Shown piece after piece: positions 1 through 5,125 of a stretch of 5,125 nucleotides of DNA. The stretch spans positions 33,140-38,264 of the forward strand of contig FR895452.1 in the NCBI GenBank assembly GCA_000435595.1. Reading direction: 5' to 3'. The notes beneath the pieces are model-generated. The model searched no databases. It saw only the letters and a program-made list of their open reading frames with translations, and was not told where the DNA came from. Position numbers and translations under genes: made by a program. Source of the stretch: Firmicutes bacterium CAG:882. Its GTDB lineage: Bacteria > Bacillota > Clostridia > Lachnospirales > Lachnospiraceae. Numbering within the stretch: position 1 is the first letter of the stretch; each line of letters starts with the position of its first letter.

Positions 1-1960
1 TTCCGAGAAGCCGAGAGAAGGTATCGATTTCTTCCCATTATCAGTTGAGTATGAGGAGAAGTTATATGCTGTAGGTAAGATTCCGGGAGGATTCAACAAG
101 AGAGAGGGCAAGGCTTCCGAGAATGCCATTCTCACATCACGCGTTATCGACAGACCTATGAGACCGCTCTTCCCTAAGGATTACAGAAATGACGTGACAC
201 TCAACAACATGGTTATGTCGGTTGATCCTGAGTGTGCACCGGAGCTTACTGCTATGTTAGGTTCTGCTATCGCGGTTGCTATTTCAGATATTCCGTTCGA
301 CGGACCGTGCGCGACGACACAGGTTGGTCTTATCAATGGCGAGTTCGTAATCAATCCTAATGCATCTCAGAACGCTGTGTCAGACCTTAAGCTCACTGTC
401 GCTTCAACAAGAGATAAGGTCATCATGATTGAGGCAGGTGCCAACGAAGTACCTGAGGCTAAGATGGTTGAGGCTATCTACAAGGCACACGAGGTTAACC
501 AGCAGGTTATCGCCTTCATTGACAAGATTGTTGCTGAGTGCGGTAAGCCTAAGCATGAGTATACAAGCTGTGCAATTCCTGAAGAATTGTTTGCGGCTAT
601 CAGAGAGATTGTTCCACCTGCCGAGATGGAAGTCGTTATGTTCGCTCCTGAGAAGCAGGTTAGAGAGGAAAGAATCAGAAACTTAAAGGACAAGCTTGCT
701 GAGAGCTTTGCCGATAAGGAGGATTGGCTTCCGCTCATCGATGAGGCAGTTTACCAGTATGAGAAGAAGACTGTCCGCAAGATGATTTTAAAGGATCACA
801 AGAGACCTGACGGTCGTGAGATTACACAGATTCGTCCTCTTGCGGCAGAGGTTGATATCATCCCTAGAGTTCATGGCTCCGCAATGTTCACAAGAGGACA
901 GACACAGATTTGTAACGTATGTACACTTGCTCCGTTATCAGAGGCACAGAAGCTTGACGGACTTGACGATACAACATCCAAGAGATACATGCATCACTAT
1001 AACTTCCCTGCTTACTCAGTAGGTGAGACTAAGGTTTCAAGAGGTCCGGGACGCCGTGAAATCGGACATGGTGCACTTGCAGAGAGAGCACTTGTTCCTG
1101 TACTTCCTTCAGAGGAGGAGTTCCCTTATGCAATCAGAACCGTATCCGAGACATTTGAGTCTAACGGTTCAACATCCATGGCTTCAACATGTGCATCATG
1201 TATGTCGCTTATGGCTGCAGGTGTTCCTATTAAGAAGATGGTAGCAGGTATTTCCTGTGGTCTTGTAACAGGTGAGACAGATGATGATTATGTGCTTCTT
1301 ACGGATATCCAGGGTCTTGAGGATTTCTTCGGAGACATGGACTTTAAGGTAACAGGTACAACAGACGGTATCACAGCTATCCAGATGGATATCAAGATTC
1401 ACGGTCTTACAAGACCTATCGTTGAGGGTGCCATTGCAAGATGCCGTGAGGCAAGACTGTTCATTATGGATACCTGTATGAAGCCGGCTATCGCAGAGCC
1501 GAGAAAGGAAGTTGGCCCATACGCTCCTAAGATTGTTCAGATTCAGATTGACCCATCTAAGATTGGTGATGTTGTCGGACAGAGAGGAAAGACAATCAAC
1601 GCAATCATTGATGAGACAGGTGTTAAGATTGATATCACAGACGACGGTGCCGTATCCGTATGCGGAACAGATAAGGCTATGATGGACAAGGCTATCAAGT
1701 ACATCCAGACTATCGTAACAGATTACGAAGAGGGACAGGTATTTGAGGGCAAGGTCGTAAGCATCAAGGAATTCGGTGCATTTATAGAGTTCGCTCCGGG
1801 CAAGGAGGGAATGGTTCACATTTCCAAGATAAGCAAGGAGAGAATTGACCATGTAGAAGACGTTCTCACACTCGGCGATGTTGTCAAGGTAGTATGCCTC
1901 GGCAAGGACAAGATGGGACGTTACAGCTTCAGCATTAAGGATTACAAGGAAGAGGTATAG
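1..1960 (+). CDS. pnp: Polynucleotide phosphorylase (PNPase), 5'-truncated by the window edge
   Basis: PNPase degrades RNA 3' to 5' by phosphorolysis, releasing nucleoside diphosphates; in the family it is a cytoplasmic homotrimer. The frame is open from base 2, giving 652 visible residues; the usual length is about 700, so roughly 50 N-terminal residues lie outside. The ATG at 158 is internal: conserved PNPase sequence precedes it (FFPLSVEY, then the GKIPGGFNKREGK loop and SRVIDRPMRPLFP). Then come the all-alpha linker and the second RNase PH core (GSAMFTRGQTQ; ESNGSTSMAS, the phosphate-binding region). The metal-site segment EDFFGDMDFK (codons 1319-1348) keeps the aspartates and lysine matching E. 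coli D486, D492 and K494. A KH domain with loop GQRG (near 1577) and a C-terminal S1 domain (about 1730-1950) follow. All catalytic elements in view are intact, so the enzyme should be active. The last codons carry the ribosome binding site of yebC, 4 bases downstream. Confidence 0.98.
   Translation, partial: SEKPREGIDFFPLSVEYEEKLYAVGKIPGGFNKREGKASENAILTSRVIDRPMRPLFPKDYRNDVTLNNMVMSVDPECAPELTAMLGSAIAVAISDIPFDGPCATTQVGLINGEFVINPNASQNAVSDLKLTVASTRDKVIMIEAGANEVPEAKMVEAIYKAHEVNQQVIAFIDKIVAECGKPKHEYTSCAIPEELFAAIREIVPPAEMEVVMFAPEKQVREERIRNLKDKLAESFADKEDWLPLIDEAVYQYEKKTVRKMILKDHKRPDGREITQIRPLAAEVDIIPRVHGSAMFTRGQTQICNVCTLAPLSEAQKLDGLDDTTSKRYMHHYNFPAYSVGETKVSRGPGRREIGHGALAERALVPVLPSEEEFPYAIRTVSETFESNGSTSMASTCASCMSLMAAGVPIKKMVAGISCGLVTGETDDDYVLLTDIQGLEDFFGDMDFKVTGTTDGITAIQMDIKIHGLTRPIVEGAIARCREARLFIMDTCMKPAIAEPRKEVGPYAPKIVQIQIDPSKIGDVVGQRGKTINAIIDETGVKIDITDDGAVSVCGTDKAMMDKAIKYIQTIVTDYEEGQVFEGKVVSIKEFGAFIEFAPGKEGMVHISKISKERIDHVEDVLTLGDVVKVVCLGKDKMGRYSFSIKDYKEEV
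1946..1955 (+). promoter_or_regulatory. Ribosome binding site of yebC inside the pnp 3' end
   Basis: The purine run AAGGAAGAGG ends 9 bases before the yebC ATG at 1965 and lies wholly within the final codons of pnp. With only 4 bases between the pnp stop and the yebC start, ribosomes finishing pnp will clear this site. Translational coupling is therefore likely, though inferred. Confidence 0.75.
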
Positions 1961-1964
1961 TAAT

Positions 1965-2693
1965 ATGTCAGGACATTCAAAATTTGCCAATATTAAGCAT
2001 AAAAAAGAGAAGAATGACGCAGCAAAGGGTAAGATTTTCACAAGAATAGGTAAGGAACTCATGATAGCTGTCAAGGAGGGCGGTCCGGATCCTAACAATA
2101 ACAGCAAGCTTCGTGATGTTATTGCGAAGGCTAAGGCTAACAACATGCCTAACGACACCATCGACAGAAGTGTCAAGAAGGCAGCCGGAGACAGCAATGC
2201 CGCTAACTATGTAGTGGCTACATACGAGGGCTATGGTCCAAGCGGAACAGCTATTATCGTTGAGTGCCTTACAGACAACAAGAACAGAACAGCAGCCAAT
2301 GTCCGCAGCGCATTCACAAAGGGCGGCGGAAGCATAGGTACACAGGGCTGTGTATCCTTCATGTTCGATAAGAAGGGTCAGATTATCATTGACAAGGAAG
2401 AGTGCAGCATGGACGCAGATGAGCTCATGATGGCAGCTCTCGATGCCGGCGCAGAGGATTTCGATGAGGACGATGACAGCTTCGAGATTCTTACGGATCC
2501 TGATTCCTGCGGTGCTGTGAGAGAAGCTCTTGAAGCTCTCGGAATTAAGATGGCACAGGCTGAGGTTACAATGATACCTCAGAACTATGTGACACTTACA
2601 TCTGATGAGGATATCAAGCAGATGAACCGTATCCTCGACCTTCTCGATGACGATGACGACGTTCAGGAAGTATGGCATAACTGGGAAGAGTAA
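1965..2693 (+). CDS. yebC: YebC/PmpR (TACO1) family protein
   Basis: A 242-residue cytoplasmic protein, close to the family norm (about 240-250). It opens with the hallmark MSGHSKFANIKHKK, close to the AGHSKWANIKHKK consensus, then GKIFTRIGKEL, NNMPNDTIDR and TYEGYGPSG. It ends in the family-typical acidic LLDDDDDVQEVWHNWEE. The three-domain alpha/beta fold is expected from homology. Family members were long annotated as transcriptional regulators (PmpR-type). Work on bacterial YebC proteins and mitochondrial TACO1 instead points to a ribosome-associated role that helps translation of proline-rich stretches; which applies here cannot be read from sequence. The GHSK start suggests the main YebC/YrbC branch rather than the shorter-headed YeeI-like paralogue. 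The gene follows pnp by 4 bases with its Shine-Dalgarno site inside pnp, so the two are probably one operon. A hairpin starting 22 bases after the stop probably ends the transcript. Confidence 0.96.
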   Translation: MSGHSKFANIKHKKEKNDAAKGKIFTRIGKELMIAVKEGGPDPNNNSKLRDVIAKAKANNMPNDTIDRSVKKAAGDSNAANYVVATYEGYGPSGTAIIVECLTDNKNRTAANVRSAFTKGGGSIGTQGCVSFMFDKKGQIIIDKEECSMDADELMMAALDAGAEDFDEDDDSFEILTDPDSCGAVREALEALGIKMAQAEVTMIPQNYVTLTSDEDIKQMNRILDLLDDDDDVQEVWHNWEE

Positions 2694-2714
2694 TTAACAG
2701 AAAACATATAACAG

Positions 2715-2753
2715 ATAAGCACATTGCCGGATATCGGATGGCAATGTGCTTAT
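2715..2753. terminator. Probable bidirectional terminator hairpin between yebC and hisA
   Basis: ATAAGCACATTGCC (2715-2728) pairs perfectly with GGCAATGTGCTTAT (2740-2753) around an 11-base loop. It starts 22 bases after the yebC stop and 27 bases after the hisA stop on the other strand, as expected for a terminator shared by convergent genes. The U-tract is weak on both sides (TTATTTGATG on plus; CTGTTATATGTTTTC on minus). Termination may thus be incomplete, or the stem may mainly act as a 3'-end stabiliser. Confidence 0.75.
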
Positions 2754-2779
2754 TTGATGTGATGCGCTTTTGCAGAATA

Positions 2780-3562
2780 TTATATTGCATCTGAGATAAA
2801 ACGTAATACCTTGTCAAGGGACAGGCTGCCTCCAAATAGGTCGAGGGCACTGCCGATTGTGACATTTATTTTATTTTTTCCTAAAACATTAAGCTCTTTA
2901 AGGTCTGAAAATGAGCCGACACCTCCCGCGTATGTGAGAGGAAGTCCGGTGTATTCGGAAAGGGAAGTTACCAGTTCTTTTTCTATTCCGTGACATTTTC
3001 CCTCAACATCGACGGCGTGGATGAGATATTCATCACAGTAACATGACAGCTCGTCGAGTAGTGAAGGGGTCACAACGGTGTCGGTTATGTTCTGCCAGCG
3101 GTCGGTGACAATGCGGTATCCATCATTGATTTTTTTGCAGCTTAAATCAAGAACGATATGTTCCCTGCCGACTGCCGACTTAAGAAGCCTGAGCCGTTCA
3201 TAGTCAATGTGTCCTTCATGGAATACATACGAGGTCACGATGACGTGGGAAGCCCCGGCATTAAGGAAAGCGGCAGCGTTATCTGCATTTATTCCGCCGC
3301 CGATCTGCAGAAATCCCGGATGGCGGGACAGTGCTGACAATGCCTGGGATTTTGTGGCTTCATAGTGAGGTGACGAGACAGAATTCAGCATGATGACATG
3401 CCCGCCTCGTATTCCGAGATTGTAGTACAAATCTGAAAAATATGCAGCATCTGCTTCGCAGACAAAGTTTTCTTTGGCATAATCACCTGTGTCGGCAAGA
3501 CTTCCGCCGACTATCTGCTTGACTTTTCCGTTGTGTATATCTATGCATGGTCTGAATTCCAT
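2780..3562 (-). CDS. hisA: Phosphoribosylformimino-AICAR ribotide isomerase, eukaryotic (HIS6) type
   Basis: HisA catalyses the Amadori-type ProFAR to PRFAR isomerisation, the fourth step of histidine biosynthesis, in the cytoplasm. The 260-residue protein is a (beta/alpha)8 barrel and reads as the eukaryotic subfamily (yeast HIS6 is about 261 residues). It starts FRPCIDIHNGKVKQIVGG, contains LIHAVDVEGKCHGI where bacterial HisA has a TDI..DG loop, and ends with YAGGVGSFSDL and TIGSALDLFGG. The two expected catalytic aspartates are present: D8 (CIDIHNG) and D139 (IVLDLSC). IGGGIN (87-92), YAGGV (211-215) and IGSA (236-239) are phosphate-binding loops. The start is fixed by family alignment and by GAGG (3569-3572) 6 bases upstream. 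No other his gene is adjacent: it converges with yebC and diverges from the deacetylase, with its own promoter, so it is monocistronic here. Other enzymes of the pathway must be encoded elsewhere. Confidence 0.94.
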   Translation of the reverse strand: MEFRPCIDIHNGKVKQIVGGSLADTGDYAKENFVCEADAAYFSDLYYNLGIRGGHVIMLNSVSSPHYEATKSQALSALSRHPGFLQIGGGINADNAAAFLNAGASHVIVTSYVFHEGHIDYERLRLLKSAVGREHIVLDLSCKKINDGYRIVTDRWQNITDTVVTPSLLDELSCYCDEYLIHAVDVEGKCHGIEKELVTSLSEYTGLPLTYAGGVGSFSDLKELNVLGKNKINVTIGSALDLFGGSLSLDKVLRFISDAI

Positions 3563-3594
3563 TTTAATCCTCGTTTCATGAACTTTTTGATTAG

Positions 3595-3623
3595 AGTATA
3601 TATGCAGAATACGGATTGCACAA
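3595..3623 (-). promoter_or_regulatory. Sigma-A-type promoter of hisA
   Basis: On the minus strand TTGTGC (3618-3623) and TATACT (3595-3600) are separated by exactly 17 bases. The -10 matches 5 of 6 consensus positions, the -35 only 3 of 6. An A/T-rich stretch directly upstream could act as an UP element. Transcription would start near 3588, leaving a leader of about 26 bases, too short for a T-box or riboswitch. Confidence 0.65.
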
Positions 3624-3625
3624 TA

Positions 3626-3651
3626 TTTTTTACAAAAAAAGATTAAAAAAA
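3626..3651. other. Phased A-tracts between divergent promoters
   Basis: T6 (3626-3631), A7 (3634-3640) and A7 (3645-3651) lie together. The two A7 tracts start 11 bp apart, about one helical turn, the arrangement known to give intrinsic DNA curvature. The block sits where an UP element of the hisA promoter would lie and just upstream of the rightward promoter. A bend or UP-element role is inferred. Confidence 0.5.
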
Positions 3652-3663
3652 GAGAATTATTAC

Positions 3664-3704
3664 TTCAAATCTTTTTGTTTGTGTGATACAATTCAAAATA
3701 TAAT
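3664..3704 (+). promoter_or_regulatory. Promoter region of the deacetylase operon (two overlapping candidates)
   Basis: The stronger -10 is a perfect TATAAT (3699-3704) with TTGTTT (3675-3680) 18 bases upstream. An overlapping second option is TTCAAA (3664-3669), 17 bases, then TACAAT (3687-3692), with a 4-of-6 -35 and a 5-of-6 -10. With the TATAAT box, transcription would start near 3711 and leave a leader of about 110 bases. Confidence 0.65.
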
Positions 3705-3716
3705 AAGCGCAGGTGA

Positions 3717-3739
3717 GTCAATATGACTATATAATTGAC
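3717..3739 (+). repeat. Inverted repeat GTCAAT / ATTGAC in the leader
   Basis: GTCAAT (3717-3722) and ATTGAC (3734-3739) are exact reverse complements 11 bases apart. An alternative, overlapping dyad AGTCA-ATA-TGACT occupies 3716-3728. The position, just after the predicted transcription start, would suit an operator or a 5' RNA hairpin. The arms are short and the assignment is tentative. Confidence 0.4.
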
Positions 3740-3751
3740 GAACGGTGAAAT

Positions 3752-3776
3752 TGTTGAGTGAGCCATGCTCACAACA
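3752..3776 (+). repeat. Leader hairpin GTGAGC / GCTCAC
   Basis: GTGAGC (3758-3763) pairs with GCTCAC (3767-3772) around a CAT loop. After a 2-base bulge on the left, TGTT (3752-3755) pairs with AACA (3773-3776). This is the most GC-rich element of the leader and could be an RNA stem or a DNA dyad. It is followed by AACATAATATG, not a U-tract, so it is not an intrinsic terminator. Confidence 0.5.
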
Positions 3777-3785
3777 TAATATGTA

Positions 3786-3801
3786 CATCATATGTATGAT
3801 G
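3786..3801 (+). repeat. Perfect dyad CATCATA-TG-TATGATG before the deacetylase ribosome binding site
   Basis: The seven-base arms at 3786-3792 and 3795-3801 are exact reverse complements with two central bases. The dyad ends 9 bases before the GAGGA Shine-Dalgarno element (3811-3815). ATATGTA is also directly repeated at 3779-3785 and 3790-3796. The short dyad with a tiny centre looks more like a dimeric-regulator site than a stable RNA hairpin, but this is inference. Confidence 0.45.
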
Positions 3802-3821
3802 CAGGATAAAGAGGAAATGCC

Positions 3822-4892
3822 ATGGCAGATTCTGGTCAAAATACCACGCAGGAGATGCGCCGGAAAAGAATTAAGCTGTATAAGAAGATTATTGTGTTTT
3901 TTTTGTTGTTTTTAATATTGCTACCGACAATTTTTTGTGTTATTTTATTCGTTAGGGTCGGTCATCTTGAAAGGCAGTTGAATGTGCTTATGGCGATGAG
4001 AGTGTCCGAAACGGATGATGACTTGCCGGGAGATACGACACAGGAGGCAAAGACGGACAGAAATATAAATCCGGATTATGTGTATGCTAACGAGACGGAG
4101 AGCGATACTTCGACGGAAGCCGGTACCGTGGATGCGGCAGAGAACGAGACACCGGAGCTTGAGGAGCGTGATTCGGACAAGCATGTAAGCGGTCAGCCTC
4201 AGGATGGTGTGCACGGAGCTTATTCAGAGACCATGATTGAGGAGGCTCTGCAGGATGGGCGCAAGGTTGTATATCTTACGTTTGATGACGGACCAAGCCA
4301 TAATACGGAGCGTATTCTGGATATTCTTGACGAGTATAATGTCAAGGCGACATTCTTCACGATAGGCAATGAGGCAGAGGAGTTCGTTGATGTGTATAAG
4401 AGAATAATTGAGGACGGACATTCGCTCGGAATGCATTCCTATTCTCATAAATACAGCGAAATCTATAAGTCCGTTGAGGCATTTGATGCGGATTTCAATA
4501 AGGTCAGCGGGTATATTGAAAGTGTGACGGGAGCCGCACCTAAGCTGTATCGCTTTCCGGGTGGTTCGAGTAATCTTGTGAGTGCGATACCGATGGAGAA
4601 TTTTATCAGATATCTTAATGAGAAGAATGTCACATATTTTGATTGGAATGTCTCAGCTCAGGATGCTGAAGGCAAAGAGCTTCCGGTTGAAACTATGCTT
4701 GATAATATTTTTAAGGACATTAACAAGAAGGATATCTGTGTCGTGCTTATGCATGATTCGGATGATTTAGGAACAACTGTTGATATGCTTCCAGAGCTTT
4801 TAAAGCGTCTGGTGGAGATGGATGCAGTGATACTTCCGATTACGGAAAATACTACATTAATACAGCACATAGCTTCAGACAGTGTGCAGTGA
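3822..4892 (+). CDS. Membrane-anchored polysaccharide deacetylase (NodB domain, carbohydrate esterase family 4)
   Basis: A 356-residue predicted metal-dependent N- or O-deacetylase of extracellular sugar polymers, probably peptidoglycan or another surface glycan. A basic cytoplasmic head (RRKRIKLYKK) leads into one membrane helix at about 23-44, with no signal-peptidase site evident, so the domain should face outward. Residues 45-60 are weakly coiled-coil-like. An acidic Thr/Glu/Asp-rich linker runs to about 145. The NodB domain then carries every family motif: TFDDGPS (153-159; catalytic and metal aspartates D155 and D156), HSYSH (205-209; metal histidines), RFPGGSS (244-250), DWN (274-276), and LMH with the catalytic-base partner H311. 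No key residue is missing. GAGGA (3811-3815) sets the ATG start. It has its own promoter and a long leader, and the next gene follows after 12 bases, implying an operon. The actual substrate cannot be told from sequence. Confidence 0.95.
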   Translation: MADSGQNTTQEMRRKRIKLYKKIIVFFLLFLILLPTIFCVILFVRVGHLERQLNVLMAMRVSETDDDLPGDTTQEAKTDRNINPDYVYANETESDTSTEAGTVDAAENETPELEERDSDKHVSGQPQDGVHGAYSETMIEEALQDGRKVVYLTFDDGPSHNTERILDILDEYNVKATFFTIGNEAEEFVDVYKRIIEDGHSLGMHSYSHKYSEIYKSVEAFDADFNKVSGYIESVTGAAPKLYRFPGGSSNLVSAIPMENFIRYLNEKNVTYFDWNVSAQDAEGKELPVETMLDNIFKDINKKDICVVLMHDSDDLGTTVDMLPELLKRLVEMDAVILPITENTTLIQHIASDSVQ

Positions 4893-4893
4893 C

Positions 4894-4899
4894 AGGAGG
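4894..4899 (+). promoter_or_regulatory. Strong ribosome binding site of the 3'-most gene
   Basis: AGGAGG, a near-ideal Shine-Dalgarno sequence, begins 2 bases after the deacetylase stop and lies 5 bases before the ATG at 4905. It fixes that start and argues that the short visible reading frame is a real gene. Confidence 0.85.
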
Positions 4900-4904
4900 A
4901 CAAC

Positions 4905-5125
4905 ATGGGTTTTTTTAAGGATTTTAAGGATGATGTATCTCAGGCGGTTAATGAGATTGTGGATGATGCCATAGCTACAGGAGGCCCGGCTAATAATAAG
5001 AATGGTGTTCCGGATGATGATGCGATGGTGGATACGCTTGAGAAGCAGGCACCGGCTAAGAAGGCTGCACCTGCACCTGCGGTTAAGGCACCTGTACCGG
5101 AACCGGTACAGCAGGTTAAGAGCAC
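4905..5125 (+). CDS. Start of a gene with a bactofilin-like N-terminus; runs off the window
   Basis: Seventy-three codons are visible, open to the window end. The protein starts MGFFKDFKDDVSQAVNEI, an amphipathic segment, followed by an acidic stretch (VPDDDAMVDTLE). A Lys/Ala/Pro linker (APAKKAAPAPAV and on) then begins. There is no signal peptide or membrane helix. From memory, Lachnospiraceae polymer-forming cytoskeletal proteins (bactofilins) often begin MGFF.DFK.D..QAVNE and carry an acidic or proline-rich lead before the beta-helical bactofilin core. That core would lie beyond 5125 and is not seen, so the family call is tentative. If right, the protein would polymerise at the membrane and could position envelope enzymes such as the deacetylase encoded 12 bases upstream. 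That the gene is real is well supported by AGGAGG at 4894-4899 and codon use like its neighbour. Confidence 0.8.
   Translation, partial: MGFFKDFKDDVSQAVNEIVDDAIATGGPANNKNGVPDDDAMVDTLEKQAPAKKAAPAPAVKAPVPEPVQQVKS
5092..5111 (+). repeat. Perfect 9-bp inverted repeat inside the partial gene
   Basis: CTGTACCGG (5092-5100) and CCGGTACAG (5103-5111) are exact reverse complements around AA. It lies in the proline-rich linker and encodes part of VPEPVQQ. It may simply result from reuse of Val and Pro codons; as RNA it could form a stable short stem. Confidence 0.5.

Noticed and set aside
158..160. ATG at 158 as the true pnp start
   Set aside because: Conserved PNPase sequence continues upstream in frame to the window edge, so this methionine is internal.
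1196..2197. A 333-codon minus-strand open frame antisense to pnp and yebC
   Set aside because: It spans the end of one well-supported gene and the start of another, is rich in Leu, Ser and Cys with no recognisable family, and mirrors the codon bias of the plus-strand genes.
1977..2678. A 233-codon minus-strand open frame covering almost all of yebC
   Set aside because: It is Cys-, Val- and Leu-rich with no recognisable motif, and yebC on the other strand is certain from its family signatures.
2614..2865. Minus-strand open frame across the terminator region
   Set aside because: It overlaps the ends of yebC and hisA in the wrong frame and crosses the terminator hairpin.
3563..3594. His T-box or other riboswitch upstream of hisA
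   Set aside because: The predicted leader is only about 26 bases and has no T-box sequence or terminator.
3713..3748. Possible leader peptides in the deacetylase leader: GTG with 11 codons at 3713, and ATG at 3723 with 3 codons after AGGTGA
   Set aside because: Both are very short with no run of regulatory codons. The 3-codon frame has a passable ribosome site but nothing else supports it.
4940..5125. Minus-strand open frame at the right edge, Ala/Gly/Ser-rich
   Set aside because: It is the shadow of the Lys/Ala/Pro linker of the plus-strand gene at 4905, which has a near-ideal ribosome binding site and operon spacing.

Overview
The window reads as ordinary chromosomal DNA from a Gram-positive anaerobe of the class Clostridia, most likely Lachnospiraceae (Butyrivibrio, Roseburia, Lachnospira or a relative). 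This rests on the character of the proteins, especially the PNPase and YebC variants, a eukaryotic-type HisA, and a single-pass membrane NodB deacetylase with an RFPGGSS motif. Strong purine-rich Shine-Dalgarno sites and moderate base composition agree. The genus is inference.

Layout. Positions 1-1960 hold the 3' nine-tenths of pnp (polynucleotide phosphorylase), followed after 4 bases by yebC (1965-2693) on the same strand. A 14-bp hairpin (2715-2753) then separates this pair from a convergent gene. Positions 3562 to 2780 on the minus strand encode a HisA isomerase of the eukaryotic (yeast HIS6) type, standing alone with no other his gene in view. A 259-base intergenic region (3563-3821) carries divergent promoters, one for hisA and one for the rightward genes, separated by two A7 tracts 11 bp apart. 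The rightward transcript has a leader of about 110 bases with three short inverted repeats. It leads into a membrane-anchored polysaccharide deacetylase (3822-4892) and, 12 bases later, the start of another gene (4905 to the window end). The N-terminus of that gene resembles those of Lachnospiraceae bactofilin-type cytoskeletal proteins.

How the genes work together. There are three functional blocks: RNA turnover and translation (pnp-yebC), histidine biosynthesis (hisA), and cell-envelope modification with a possible morphogenetic scaffold (deacetylase plus the partial gene). Only genes within a block are likely co-transcribed.

No mobile element, CRISPR array, tRNA or rRNA is visible. I see no clear sign of a wholly new system. 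The points most worth checking are the stand-alone eukaryotic-type HisA, the deacetylase/putative bactofilin pairing, and the structured leader in front of the deacetylase.
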